Source: Stichopus chloronotus
Lineage: Eukaryota > Echinodermata > Holothuroidea > Aspidochirotida > Stichopodidae
Assembly: GCA_021234535.1 (NCBI GenBank)
Contig: CM037833.1
Location: 23,218,918-23,282,917, forward strand
Reading direction: 5' to 3'
DNA: 64,000 nucleotides
In this document: positions 11,375 to 26,091 of the stretch, in pieces
How positions within the stretch are numbered: position 1 is the stretch's first letter
Layout: every line of letters starts with the position of its first letter
Translations under genes and position numbers: made by a program
Notes under the pieces: generated by a model
What the model was told of the DNA's origin: nothing
The model's database searches: none
Seen by the model: only the letters and a program-made list of their open reading frames with translations

Positions 11375-14300
11375 GTAAGTGTAGGCCGTTGCTAACTTCT
11401 ACAGTGTTTTTAATAGGATACTCATGATGCGCTACTGAAACAAAGATGTCCTTTATTCAAGCTTCCCTGTGATTGGCTAACCGCTAACCTTCTTCTGTAA
11501 AGAATGCACCAGATCGGTGCTAACACTATGTGCCATAGTCTTATGTACTACCTTCATGGTTTAACAGATACACACAGTATAACCTCCCCAGCAGGTGTCG
11601 GTATGTACGGCTGTCTAACGTAGGCATGCAAACCTAAACACCAGGAGGAAGATTTGTTTCATCTAAGATCCAAGGTCTCTATATTTTTTAGTCTGTTTTT
11701 TAGTCTTTCTGTCTTCCGGTTTGCTCAGAAGAGCATGAATAATCATAGCCTATTGAATTTTAATGTCGAGTGCTGCTGAGTTTAATTGATGATTACGTCA
11801 GTATACATGAATTTTAATAGCTTACAGTCTGTACAGCACGTTCAATCGGAATCCAAGCGATATTCGATCATGACGGTGGTAGTACGAATGCAGTCAGAGC
11901 TGTTGCGTGAGTTATACACGTCTGTTGTGCGTGCGATGTACCGTATTTCGACCTCTCTCCCTCCCTCACCCAATCATCCTTAACCCACCCAAACTATTTC
12001 GCAGACTTGCCAACCTGAAATATGGCAGACCGTGAGGTTCTCGCAAGAAAACCTTGAAACCCTTCAAATCTGTAACTTTCTAAGTCACCCATGTTGGCCA
12101 TGCATGTTGTTATGTAAAGAAATTTTTTTTTTCTTTAACTAGGAAGATTGTTGTCTTACCTCCACAGAATATATTTTTTTCCTGGAAAATCCTTTGTTAA
12201 GTAAATCACTTTCTCGCAATGATACTGTACATCTGCAACTCAATAATAACTTAAACCAGCAATGGAAATGCATTGATTATGGGCCAAATGAGAGAATATT
12301 TAAGTGAGAAAATATCTCGCCTTTTATGAAAGTTATTTCCACCGTGAGATCTGTTGTCTTCGTCGTGGGCGATGCTCAAAGCAGTGAGAATCGTGAAATC
12401 GTGAGAGTTGTCAAAGTACCATTTTATATGCTAGATGTAATTTAAAATGGTCACCATGTGTCAAGAAGCAACATCTGCTTGTATCGGTAAAGTTTGATAT
12501 TCGGCAGGTCTGGAGTTAACTGCGCATTTTATTCTCACGGAATCCAAAATGAAGTTGTATATTTTGTTTCATTTTAAAATTGCCTCTTCTTTGTTCGTCT
12601 CTTTTCTGTAGTGCTTGCTATGACAATTCACAGATGGTATGCTGTAGGTAAATAATATCAGCTGTGTATCTGTGGTTAGTTGATGGGTGGGTGGGAGGGG
12701 GACGGGAAAGGGGAGGTGAAACCTTACCACTTCCGATTGTAGCTCAAGTCGGTTACGGTGATACAAACTTAGCTCTAACATTTGATATTTTTATGTATAC
12801 ACATGCATTGTATGACATACGTGCTTGGAACATAGTTCAGTCACAATTTTTGTGGTCAGGTTTGTGGGCTTATGGACTGTCAAAGGTAATTTTTAACGTG
12901 TTCCTTTCAGCTTTGACCTGTATCATATCCATTAGACCCAACGCAAGTACCAAAGTGCCTCACATAAAGAAATACTAGCAAAACGTGAAGACAGAAGCAT
13001 TTTGTGACGCTAGACTGATGAGTGTGACTCGTGAAAGTTCGACACACAGTAGGTGTAAAAATCATGTTCGGGGCGAGACTTTTTAACCGAGGGGCCAGTC
13101 TAGCCCGATGATGATCGCAAAATTAGTCATACCCTGCTACTATCAGCAAGTTTAATGTAGACCATGATCAGTCCAAACAAGAACTCTGGAAGAAGGATTG
13201 CTGGCATTTTACTGAGTGACCAGACACATCGTTTGCATCATCTGTGGCATTTTTTTACATCTCGTTAAGACGTCAAATGAGAAACCAACGTTGATTTGTG
13301 AAATTGTGCGGAAATGTGTGACTATCATGCTAAATGTGTGAGAGTGGACAGCCCAGCTGCAACAAATTGTATTCAGATTTTGTCCTGTTTCTTCAATGAA
13401 ATGCAGTGTGGAAGGTAAAGGCTTTTGACTGTAACAAGTGTGGAGAAGATGGAATCTCTCTCTATGCCTGTTATCCTAACTTCCGGCATTGTGGGGGTGG
13501 GGGCCTCTTGGGCAAAGTACAAACAGTGGCAGTTCCAGGGTGTGCCTTGTTTGTAAGTTACCCCCAAAATGATCATTTGCGCCTTTAATGTCATTATACA
13601 GACATCTCACTGTTTCTATTCTGGTCACCCGTTGGTGTAGAAACTCGTGCACCATATTTAAAGCGCAAGTTTATATGAATCCTCATGAAAGACACATGCG
13701 GTCCTACTATGGGGGATTCGTAAATATGCAAGTGAAAGAAGATGAACAATTCAAATTGCAGACATGAGACCCTTATTTCTATCCTGGGTACATGCAGGTT
13801 AGAACACTCGGGAAAAGCCATTTCAGGTCAAACTGTATACTCCACGCCAACAGATGGATAATGGTGCTCAGCTTAGAGAGTCTGTATGGTTCCTTTATAG
13901 TGACCCTCATAGTCTCTGGATAGCACTCATCCGTCCCCAATATTCCTTTTTCTGTTCCTCCGCCCCTGAAATTCTCAATTCCTATACGTATTTTTAAACT
14001 CACCTATTCCGATATTCAAATACCCCAATGACAGTAATATTCGCCACACGGTACCTGAGATAAGGAAAAAACACTTTGAACACACACAACTTTCGCCACA
14101 AAGTACTTGATGTTCACAGATAATGCAAACCCCTGATTTGAAGTATACACGTTTTTGTTGGACAAAACAATTACGAATGAAACTAATTGCCTACTTGCTT
14201 TGAACTGTAAAATATGCAACTGCATAACAAACAAAAGAGATGAGGAGAAGCCATTGAAACTACCCAGTCTTCCTGTTGATTTGACAAGATAGTGAGCGTG

Positions 14301-17300
14301 CGAAGTGCGTATAATAAATCAACCCCGTAAGTTGCTGGACCTGGAAAAAAATATGTTGAGAGAATTGTCAAAAAGGTATCACGCACTGAAAATACTTTCA
14401 CAATTTGAGAGTCGAGATCAGGACAAATTGAGTGGAAAAGGAAGAATGGAAACAGTGTGACAGATAACACCATTAACTGACAGCACATTCTCTCCATAAT
14501 TAATAAAAACAAACCACCAAACGTAGTCGCAATTTCAGATGAATCAGAGCTATATATCGGGTGCGTTCGTGACCGCCACGCAATTTACTGACGGAAGCCT
14601 CGGGTTTGATCTTGGAGGAGGCCTCTTTTAAAAGCAAAAAACAGAAACAGAAAAAAAAAACGAGCAAACAAAAAAAAGGGCAAAATAAAAGACATGAAAA
14701 CAAGCAAAATCACCAAGTTGAAATACCAGTGTCATTTAAAAGGAGAGAGAACTGTGTATGTGATGGAATCAAATCGTAGGCCTTGAGTCACGTTGCAGAG
14801 TGACAATACGTTTTAAGAAGTTATCACAACATTATCGCCTTAATCTAAGAGTATTCATTCAATAGATACTCTTAGGCCTTAATTCGATGCAGCGCCCTCT
14901 CTTGAGTGACTGCGCCTTTTTGACGACTTCCAAAAAGCGCGTGTCCGTAATCAAACAAAGGTGTTTTCGTTTTTGTTTATGTTCGTATAAGGTGCAGAGT
15001 AATCTGTGTTTAATGAGTCTAAAACTACACCACACTCAACAACTGAAGTTGCTGCTTCCTCTAAAAGTGTGGATAAACTGCTGAACTTGACCAACTTTGG
15101 CAGGATACACTACAATTCTTTGATAGTGTGTAAATGTGATGATAATTACATAAGCCAATTAAGTTTTCAAGTTCAAACTTGGTAGGGTGACGAAGGTCTT
15201 TTATATAAACGGTCCTTGATCTACCTGGTTTTCACCTTTAAGGCTACCCATTAAAGAATTCTAACACCACTTAATTATATTTTAGATGAAGACGATCTAC
15301 TGTATGTGGAGGGGCGATTCAATAGAATTTGTTGGGCGATGAAAGTTATTTTTGCACTGCGAACACAGTGACAGAATCTGTGGACAGAACCATATATGTA
15401 TGCTCCTGATTCGTGATCTATTACGAAGTGCGCCACCCTCTAACAGCGAGGATTTAGATGGGAGCGGGGGGGGGGCGCTCATTTTGGCCATAAAAACTGA
15501 TTTATTTCTTTCTATTATTTTAGGAAAGCATATTTTATCAACCTCTGAAATAATACTAAGACTTGGTTATTCCAACGTACAATAAATTTTGCTTTTCATG
15601 CCACAATTTTGCCTCGTCAATACATTCCCTTTTTTTTTGCCTCGTCAGTCTCATATTTTCTGAGTACGGGATGCTAGTTAGCCATCCCTGCCCCCCACCT
15701 CCCTGGAGTAATTTCGCCCTTGTAACTGACATTGTACAACAAAAACCTCATGAAAGCGAAATCGGTAATCAAATGAAACATGAAAATATATGATGTCGAT
15801 GATCACACGCAATCTACCTTTGACTTCGAACTTCTAAAGCTACAACAATCTATGATAGAGAACAAAGAAAGGACAGAAGTGTAACCATGCAGGGAGTGTA
15901 ACCAATAACTCCATGACATATAAAAGAAAAAAAATAAAGGTAAAAATGAGGGTGATCACGTGAAGTCGTAGATTACAGCCAAGTCAATCACTAAATAAGC
16001 TACCACTATAGTAACTATACAACTATACCTAAAGTATCTTTAAAGACCATGATATAGGGATGATGAAAGGGTGCATTTGGCGTGTATCCTATAGGAGAGC
16101 TGTGCTCTTGTTATGTGACGTAATATGCTGATCGCGGCACAGCTGTGACTGCCACTCCCGCTCCACCCCATTGTAAATTTCTCTTTGTTATTAGAATACA
16201 AGTTTGAAAACTTATATTTCCACCTAGAACAATTTAGTTTGCTATTGTCTAAATTTAAGGTCATAAAAAATTGGGGGAGAGAAATGTGTTAGTGTCCCCT
16301 CCCCTCAAAAAGTGGTGGGATTTTCCCCGTCCTCCGACCCCCCCCCCCCTTTCTCCCATCCACCCCTTCTCCCACCCGCCCCAAATCATTGTTTGAACTC
16401 CTGGATACAATCAGTATCAGTTTCTGATAATATTGTAATAGTTTAGATACGAACTTAATGAACCCCAAGAAAATATCAACGCCTCTTTTGGAAAACTTGG
16501 AAATAACATCAATTGCAAAATTGTCATTCACTAAGTAGAATGAAGGCATAACAACAAAACCAGCTGCAGTTCTTGATACCGACTTTTGTTTTGGTTGTTT
16601 GAAAAGTTTCTTGATCATTTGTGAGGGAAGTATATATTGTAACCTTGTCATGTCAGGCGCATGGTTACGTGCAGTATGTATTAGCTTAAATGTATCTCAC
16701 ACATGCTTTCTCATATTAGTTATATAAGTGACCTGACAACTCCGACCGTCCGAACAATTACGCCTACCCATCCCCTCCCCGTAAAATACACTCTGGGCAA
16801 ACTCCCTCCGGCAAATTCCGACCCGGACGATTCCCAACGATTCCCAACCTGGAGAATATTTCCTCAGACAACTCCCATCTGTGTTAGGGTTAAAGAAAGA
16901 GTTAGGTGAATTGTCCGGGGTGGAGGGATTCTCCGAGAACCGTTATGGCACCTAGAGAAGCGAAACTTTATCCCGCAAGGTCCACGTCAATATAGGACTT
17001 TCTGAATTTTGTATTTTGTTTTCTGGTAACAACTTCTTTCATATTCATTACTCAAATCTCACAAGATGTAAATTACTCTCCACAAGCCCATTTTGACAGG
17101 AGCGAACGTCACATCCCACCCCACAAGAGTGTATACGTGGGACATGGGAAGGTGAATTCCGGCGATCTAGGGAAAAAAAATCCTGGTACGCTCCGGAAAC
17201 AGATGGTGGCGCTCCGCTTGGATAGGCTTGCCAAAATTCTAGCTAGCATCGGAAGCCACTTGAGATAACTCCCACCCCGGAGAAATCCACCGCCACTGTC

Positions 17301-17852
17301 TGGGGATATTCGGATAGAGAAAATATCCAAAGTCGTGGGTTGCTCCACCTGCGACCCCTTCTTTGCCAGGTTTGCCCCTCCCAATTAGCAAAGGTCTTAT
17401 ACTTCCGCCAGTGACGTCGTAGCTGTATTTACTTCAAGGTCACTACTTTAAGAAAAAAAAATGGTATATAGGCTACAAATTTGTATTAATGAATTGTCTC
17501 TCTGGTAGAAGTGACAGTATAATTAACATAATTTTGAATTGAATATTTTAGGGAGGTGAAATTGACGTATGGTGTACTCGGAATTCCAAAATCACATGTT
17601 TCGCTTCAGCTAATGTCAGTGTGCATTCCGGTGTGAATTATCATGTAGGCGATATCAATGTGACGGTGATAATTATTGCATTTTAGGAGGCGGAAATAGA
17701 ATGATTGATACCATCTGGAGACAGGTTCCCGGTAAAATCGCTTTAAAGGGAATATTATTATGGTGACACCGAAATTTCAACTGTATCGAAACAAGCTTCC
17801 TTAAAACCTGACATGTGACAGCACTTCTGCTACCGATGTCTGTTTGTTTTCT
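11375..17852. other. Non-coding stretch
   Basis: No supported gene. Low-complexity features include a C12 tract (16338-16349) and A-rich runs near 14650. The 16.7-17.4 kb part is unusually GC-rich, with repeated CTCCG/CCGGAG-like words and an open minus-strand frame (17384-17109). That frame resembles no family I know and may be an old mobile element. Confidence 0.5.
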
Positions 17853-18228
17853 TTAAAGGGGCTCATGGAGTTTATATCAGTAAAGATTGCGGTGATTTTG
17901 AAGTATACAAACACACGACAGTACTCACAATTAGCATAATTAATCAAGTTTCACATCCAATAGTTATATGAAAACTGTCAATTTTTTCGAATTTTTGACC
18001 GTTACTTGCTCTGATTGTATGCATGTGAATGTACTAATGTGAAAATGTCTGGTCACAAAGTTTCAAAAACCAAATTTAATCGTTGGTTACTCACTCATTA
18101 ATGTTCCAACGTATGTAAAACTTTGGGATCCTTTTAGTTTGACTGTTTGTCATTAGTATGTGAAGGAAACTTGACCGGTTTAGAAAAATTGAGTGAATTT
18201 CACAAAACAACTCAATGAGCCTCTTTAA
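17853..18228. mobile_element. TTAA-flanked MITE-like element, copy 1
   Basis: A 368-bp element (17857-18224) bounded by TTAA on both sides. Its ends are inverted repeats: AGGGGCTCATGGAGTTT on the left, and the complement of AGAGGCTCATTGAGTTGTTT on the right. The interior matches the copy at 56.4-56.8 kb in the opposite orientation. Examples are the TTTCACAAAACAACTCAA stretch and the phrase around GTCTGGTCAC. There is no coding capacity, so it is non-autonomous. The TTAA target site suggests piggyBac-type mobilisation; this is inferred from the site alone. Confidence 0.75.
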
Positions 18229-21200
18229 TAGTCCCCGATTTGAAAAGAAAAGTACAAAGACTAAAAGCTTAACATCGTGACGACAAATGATTGATCGAAA
18301 AGTCAAACCGCTCAGGATTTTCAATAGACCTTCGTATAACTCGATTCAACAGGTGTGTGTCTCGTGACATGATGCAGACCATAAGCATGTGATTAAAGTT
18401 GGGGGGGGGGGGGGGCGGGGATTTGTTGAGGAGGAATACAATGGGGGTGGTGAATCGTCAACGTACTGTAGGGAAGTTGTAGGGAAGTTCCCACATCATG
18501 AATTGTCCGATTTTAGCAGCGTAGCTTAAGTTATTTTAATTAGCCTAGTTATTAGTTTAAGCCGGAAGAATCACTGAGTTGTCGGCTGCAGGTATTTCCA
18601 GTTCGTTCTGCTTACTGTGTTTCAGTTAAGCTGACAGGATAAGATGCTTTCCATGTTTTCGGTATACTCGCGATACATGTATGTTTATCCACCGCCCTCT
18701 CTCGCTACAGAATGGAACTTGTCCCTGTGCAGAAGTTCAAACGCAAGTAACTGAGTTGCAAATTTAGAAAACCATCTTAGAACATTTTTAACACTCGTTT
18801 TGAAAATGAAGAAAAAAAAAACTGCCACAGTGCATGTTAAAATATACTGTGGGCTAGGTCCTTACTTTTTGAGACAATTTTGATCATACAAAGCGAAAAT
18901 TCAGTCTGAGCGGCAGAGGTGTATTAAAAATATTCCCCAAACGATGCAAAAAATAGCAAGCATGGTGATGTATCATCTGGGGCTTTGAAGACTCGGAGAA
19001 TTTTTTTTTTACACAACAGCAGCATCTGGATTTCTGACCCACGTAGGAAGAGGGGCACTCTGGAAAGATTGAAAGACTAAACAATCAATAGCAAAACCAT
19101 AAAGTAACATCATGATCACTCTTATCGTCTTGGGTTCCAGTTTCAAGTATTATCATTTTTAAGTTGGGCTGTCTCTCTGGGAAAACTTTCAAGTTATAAC
19201 CATGAAATTGCAAAGTACCGGTATTCAATTTCACAGAATTATGTTCAGATTTATTTCCACAAATTATAATGACTTATTTTTTATATGTTCTTAAAATGCC
19301 CTCCTCTCCCTCCTTCTCTCATAAACCTCGGGGAGACACTGTATATGCTCTCATTCCGGTTTTCCACACCACTAACGTTAAATTAAACTGTGATCCCCAT
19401 ATACCTAGATATGGAGAGGGGATCTCGCTACCCATGTATAGGCCATTATTACGTCAAGGAATTAAATTCCTAATTAACGTCTTCCCAAAAGTGTTCCGTC
19501 AGTCTAAAGTCAATGCCATGAATTCAAACAATTTCTAAGAATTCCAGAGTCAACTTATGCCTAGCAACCTCACTGAGTTCCAGATTGAAATATGGCGGAA
19601 AATAGAATCAGTGTCATAGAATAGCGAAGTATCGGAAAAAATACTTTGTTTACGTCAATAACCGTCTCACGTGACGACATTACATAATAAACGTCTTTAA
19701 CTCACCATTGCTTTTTCGACATGGCTGTATTGTGTCATTATTCCAAAATGAGCTCAAATCTTTCTGACAAGAATGTTTGGCAACCTACTAGAGGATATAT
19801 ACTTGTAAGAGGATATATTCCCTTGCAGGGAATATCCTCATCATACAGCCCTTATCCCCCAGGGTATCTTTCTCCCACTAACTAACTCTTCTTCGAGGTT
19901 CTGAGGTGCCTTTAAAAACTTGTTGTGGTTTGGGGGTGAAGGTATGATCAGACGCCCCGTAAATACTTGCCAGGTGTTCAAAGACTAAAAAGAATATGGA
20001 AGAGATTCGATGCATATTTCATTATGATTATTTTACCAACTAAACTCCATGATCTGTGTGAATTGCCATTTGCCATAAATTGATTTTTTTCTTGATAATT
20101 TAAAAATTCCAGGCAAGAAATGCCTATTTCAAGGCTGGTTTGCCTATGTCCAGCTTAGAGCCACCCAGAAAGTGCTGCTTCTATCCATTTGAGGTGTAAG
20201 TGAATGTGTGTGTGTTTGGAAGGGGAGGGGGGTTGATGGTGGCACTCCTCTTGAGACACTCCTGCCGACACTCACCCCCCCCCCCCCCGATCAATATATT
20301 TTTTGGGGTCTGTCGGGCCTGATTGGATGGTCTTTTTGCATCCCATGGTTGACAAGGACAAAGATTCTGAAATTTTCAAAGTACAGTTTTCATATGTGCA
20401 TATATTGCATTCAATTGCTCATCTTGTCTTTTTTAAATTGCTCTTCAGTTCTTCAGTGGTAAGAAAAAAAAATACCAACAAAATTGCATGTCTTGGTCTA
20501 GCGAGCTGTAAGGTGATGTGTGCAGTCCGAAATACCCCCCCCCCCCCCCCACCTATAAAATATGCTGCGTGACTGATCTTGAAAACCACTTCAGGTACAC
20601 CAATATCATGATGGCTAAGTGTTAGGCAATGCCTCATGGCTTCTCACAAGGATGACTAGTTGTTGACATATTTTGAATTACATGTGTCATTGTCAGTGCA
20701 TTTTTTATGTCAGTGTATTTTTTTCATACGTAATATACCCAGAATTAACCCCAGCACAATTTTGAGTACATTGTTTTGAACTATAGACTGACGACTCACG
20801 CCATTCCCTTTTCTTGCTAAGATGTTACAGAACGCAGAAAAGGAAATGTGAGTCCTTTGACAATATTTCCTTGAACCGTGGACAAACCTGTACGCTTTAA
20901 GAAATGATTGTGATTATGACAATAGAAGGGAATCCTTTTCAATGGCATGGGTGTCAAAGGATTGGTTGTCTGCGTGTGACTCATTGTTGTTATACCTACG
21001 TAATGTCAAGGGCATGGTCTATAAATAGTAGCCACAGTAACAGGATGTATACTATGTTATTATATGTACTTAGTATCAACTCTAAACTAAAGACAATATT
21101 AAAATAAGAAAAAGAAGGAATGAAGAGACGATCGAATTTTTCTGTCATCGAATCAAATTGAAATAGATCAGAGGTCTATCATAATTACGAATAATGAAAA

Positions 21201-24200
21201 CGGTCTGTTTTCTATGAAAGCAAACTATTGGCATGTTCGTGGAGCCCGTAGCAGACGCTGCCTCGCCCTCATTTACATAATACTGTACACATATAAGCAT
21301 GCATGCATGTAGTATAGTTACATCTATCTTGGATCCACCAATTCAACCATCGCAGACAGTTCATGTGAAGCCAGGAATCATGGAAGAGCATCCTTAGCGC
21401 AAATACCCGACTTCCGTAGCTTAATGAAGGACTAATTTGAGGATATTATTTGGATTAACACGATGTCCGAAGGGTAAGGGGCAAACGTTTCTTCCAAAAA
21501 CGATCGGTCTCGGAAATTGTAAATTGTTTGTATTATTTCCGTTTCGTATCGTCAGTACGGAAGTAGTCAATTTCTGTTGACTGCTGTATCCTAACATCAT
21601 TGCTTCAATTGTCCAGTGCACAGACAAACGTAGCCTAGTGTTAACGTTAAAAAGTTGTTGGCGAAGTTATTGGTGCAATATACCCTTCTTAATTGGGTAC
21701 CATTAATACGGCGTAGTCAACAGAGAAAATGTGACTACGCTTGCATCACCTTAACCCACATCTTAATTGCAACTTCCTTACAATTTGTGAAAAGAAAAAG
21801 CTCCTGTAGTGTAAGCTGAAGGCACAGCTGGAGCAAGTTTGTACAGTGTGGGGAGAATGAAGGTCCAACTCCAGTCCAAGCTACGCTCAGTCATGGTCTT
21901 ACTAGTAAAGTTAGGCCTAGCCTTCTTGGCTTAGGCTCCATGACCATGATAGACCATTAATTTGTTACGGTATTTGACTGTGATGGTTCACAATCATAGT
22001 GACAGTATACTGACACTGTGATACTAGTGAAGCCTACAGTATAGTTTACTACTGTACAGTATAGTGTAGGCTATGTGTCTGTAACCCAACTTTTCAGCAA
22101 TTCGCTGCTTAATTTTATTTTGTGTGATGTCAGAATATGACTGCAATGCATAGCCTACATGTCAGTTTCTGCTGACTAATTTTTGGACGCAGCACAGAGT
22201 AACAGTTTGCAGTAACAGTGATAACATAGGTCAACTAAACATCCGAAGGGAAAAGGAGATAATTGGAGTACAGTACTATAGATTTCTTCTCTGTACTTTG
22301 TGTCTGTAAGAATGTACTGGTGAGTATTAATGTCTGTTCTAGGCTACTTAGAGGTCGGCAGTTGTTTATTTATAGGAGTTTTGAGTACATGCATAATTGT
22401 GCTAGTCAGGAAATTGCCAAACTTTCGTGACACAGGTCAGTGTGAAATAAGTGTGATACAAAGTAAGACAAAATTACATTGTTTGCTTGAAAATATGAAT
22501 TCTTGTTACACATGTGAATGCTTCTCTTTGTCGTACATTGTACATGAAATTGATGCTGTCTTTGTTGCTGTCTTTGTGACATAGCTAATGGTAATATTAA
22601 TGTTGTTTTACATGAGTGCTGTACTGTAGCTTACTAGCTTACACTCACAGCAGCATACTTTGCAACAAAAAACGCTAGTAAAAAATTTTGAGGGTGTTTC
22701 CTTTTTTTTTTGTATGTTTTTTTTGTACGTGTGGTCGTAAGCTTTACTAGGATAGTTGAATTACAGTATGTTAGTTCAAAATGTAGACTTGTCCATTTAC
22801 ACAAACTAAGGGGACTCACAATCACTTGTGTGTTCATTGACTTCCAAAATTTGGAACTGTGCAATGTTTTCCATACTGTACCTGTCGAGCACTAGGAGAC
22901 CCAACCAAAACATTGGCTGTATATTGTTAACATTGGCAGTTTCACAATACTGTAGGTTGTGGGGTGGGATCTTACTAGCGTACACGCCCCTACACTTACT
23001 CATTGAAATGAGACCACTGCTTTCCCTCAGAAAAAGAAACGTCTGTTTTAAACTAGTATTTGCTGTACCGTATGAGCTTAGGCAAAATGTGGCAATCTGA
23101 CAAGTGAATAATGAAAGCAACGTACAGTACAAATTGAAAATTTTCTAAATGAACTAACTGTACAATTGATATCAAAGAAATTTTAGTATTAACTGTATTA
23201 ATTTTAGTATTGTGAAAGGTGACACATGTTGACTCCATGTATCCTGTAACACCTGTTTGTTGTATTCATGAGTGGCAAAAAGATTCCTGTTATAGTGGGG
23301 CAGTATTCTGTTACTCAAATTGGAACTAGTAATATTGGAAGCAGTTCTACCTGGTACCAATGTAAATTTTCAATTACTACTTTTGGTACTACCCAGTACC
23401 TTTACAAATCCATCTGGTACTGACTTAATTTATCGTAACCGGTACCATTTCCAAAAAATTAAAGTGAATTATCCTTCAAACGTGCTGTTAATTCTAACAT
23501 CTCTAATCTCAAAATTGTCTAACAAAATGATGCTTCCAGCAAGTAGTAAAAGAACCTAAAAAACATTGTTGTTTTGTTGTAGACAACCATTTTCTGAGAT
23601 TAACACATGTAATGTCAGCAAAAAAATCTCAACATTAGGCTACTGTATGTCGTACATGGAACTTCAAGACTCGATGTAAACAATATCGGTCTACAGTATG
23701 TACTTTGTACTTACTAAAATCCAGGACGCCTGTTCCTGCATGTGTCAGAAAGATCCCTGTTATCTGTCCAAGGAATGTTTTTTGACCTGAAGAGTCTAGA
23801 ATTAATTTGGTTCGATTATCCTCGCAAACCGAGGTACTTCAACATCACATAGAATGATAGAAATATGTAAAATACAAGCCAGCTTATTCACATGCTTATT
23901 AAGTTGAACACAATTGCCGGCATCTTTGCACTGTACAGTATTAAAGGCAAAAGTGTCCTGCTCCTTCCCATGCATATGTACCCAATATCTCCTGAACTTG
24001 TTACTCCTGGCTAGATGTCATTCTGGACATTTTGGTTCTAAGGCAAAGCTGTACTGTAGTTGCGGTGACAGGTAAGATTCAGAAGGTGTACAGGTACAGT
24101 ATCTTTAGGACAGGCCTATGAAAAGTGCCAGAATGTTGCCAAATTTATAATCACAAAGAGGCAGTATATTTATGTAAAGCAATAAGTTTTAAGCAATATT

Positions 24201-26091
24201 TAGGTTTTAGTATTACTTTCTATCAACCAGTGTAAAGTTTTGCGGTATAATTTACGATACTGTTCAGTAGCTACTGTAATTCTCCTAGCATACTAGAGTT
24301 AAACTGGCTGGATGCCTATTGTTAGTATAACTTTAGGAATGAAGCTTGGAGATGAAGTATGTCGGCCTACAAAATTTTGTCAGATTTTCATAAAACAGCT
24401 TGATATGCACTGTACACACAATATTTTGCTTAAAGTTGTTTCTCAGGATTTCACTGGTTTTATGAGGAAGCATTTACAGAAATTGTAGAAATTATGCAAA
24501 ACTATGTATGTGATCCAAAGTCACTTTGTAGACAGATTGTATTTGCAGGCCTAAGCTTACATTTGCCAATTGGTTTGAATGTAGGATTGGGATAATGCAG
24601 AATCTTGTGGAAACATGTTAACATTCCTTTTCTTATAAATAAGGCGAAGTTCAACAACATGAATACTTTTACTTCAACTTATGTGGATGGATGATTAACA
24701 TACAGGTAGATTAACAGTACTCAGCCTACTAAGCTTGCAGTGAAATGCACATGGTAACAGCCGTATCTTCCCCATTCATGAGCACTGACTACCATCATTA
24801 CTAGCCATCTGTATCATCAAGGTGATACTATGCGTGCCTACTGTATACACATGTATACTGTGCAGAAGTTCTACATCACAAGTCTCAACTATGTCATCTT
24901 TCCACAAATTTACAAGTTTCCATCTGAGCCACTTGCCAGGGATGTTTGGAACCAATTAGACTTATTGTCGGCACTACCGCGGCTCTTGTGGACTGGCACA
25001 GGGCCTAAAACTGCTGCCTTTTGACCGGCACAAAAAGTGCAAACTTCGAAAAAGTGCTGATAAACATCACAACTCTCATTACACAGTTAACATTTGCATG
25101 TGAATTATGGATGCATATCATGTGAATCAAATTGTTAGCATCCTGATCCTCCAATTACAAGAAAACACTGAAATCATAACAGACAATACTGTACCTGGGG
25201 TTCTGTAATCCTGCTGCAGACCTACAGTAAATTTACGTAACACTAATGTATTCATTAGCCTACCATTCTGGGCAAGTTCCGGCTCAAAAATAGTGTAAAA
25301 AAATCAGTCCATAATGGGCAAGATGATTCACTGTTCGCCAATAAATAGTCAGTTTTCACTCAAATGGTGCTGGCAATAACCCTGGCCACTACGATTGGTA
25401 AACGAGTGAAATGCATTTTCGTTTCTTAAAACATAGCATGCTCCCACAAGTTACAAATGGTCAACTGTTCAATTTGGGTGATGAAATAGGCAATTGTAGA
25501 AGTGGTCAGTCTAGTTGCTTTGAACCTCACTAGATGTAAGGATCTGAGAAGCTTATTGTTTTGGATACTGTAGCTTCGATGATCGATCATTCTTGATGCT
25601 GTGATAATGGTCTTCATCCTTAACTGTACTTTTCTACCAGGGAATAGTGACAGTTGGGCAATACCCCAAGTGTTACTGTTGACTTCATATTTGTATACTG
25701 TAGATGTAGAGTGTAGACCATCAAACATGCTCCACAATTTCACAGAAATTGGGGTGCTTGAAAAAAAAAAAAATGAATAGAATCAGGTTGCTTGAAAATG
25801 GCTGAAAAAATGGATGTGAAAAGAGGTAATTTTGCTTCTGGTTTTTGTTGAAAATTGGTGACCAACTTAAGAATTTTAAAGATGGGTGGAAATTAAGCTT
25901 GTACTGGTCATAAGAATGGACCAAGTAATTTCTGTATTTTCTTCAGATGTCAGAAACATTCACTGGGTTATTGTAAAGTAAGAGACTGTAATTTAACTGG
26001 TCAGTTCTGTCTAAATTAATACTTAACCAAACTCTAAGTTGTGGTAAAAGCATCATCAGTTCTTTTAAATCCTTTTTTTTTCACTCCTCAG
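18229..26091. other. Non-coding stretch
   Basis: No supported exon. It contains a G15 tract with a following GGGG (18401-18420), C tracts at 20275-20288 and 20535-20550, and from about 22 kb onward a high density of TACTGTA/TACAGTA words. It probably includes intron or 5' flank of the gene carrying the WW exon at 26092. Confidence 0.5.

Noticed and set aside
16700..17400. GC-rich segment suspected to be a long inverted repeat or transposon
   Set aside because: The two halves share only short words such as ATACACTCT when compared as complements. I could not define ends or a target duplication.
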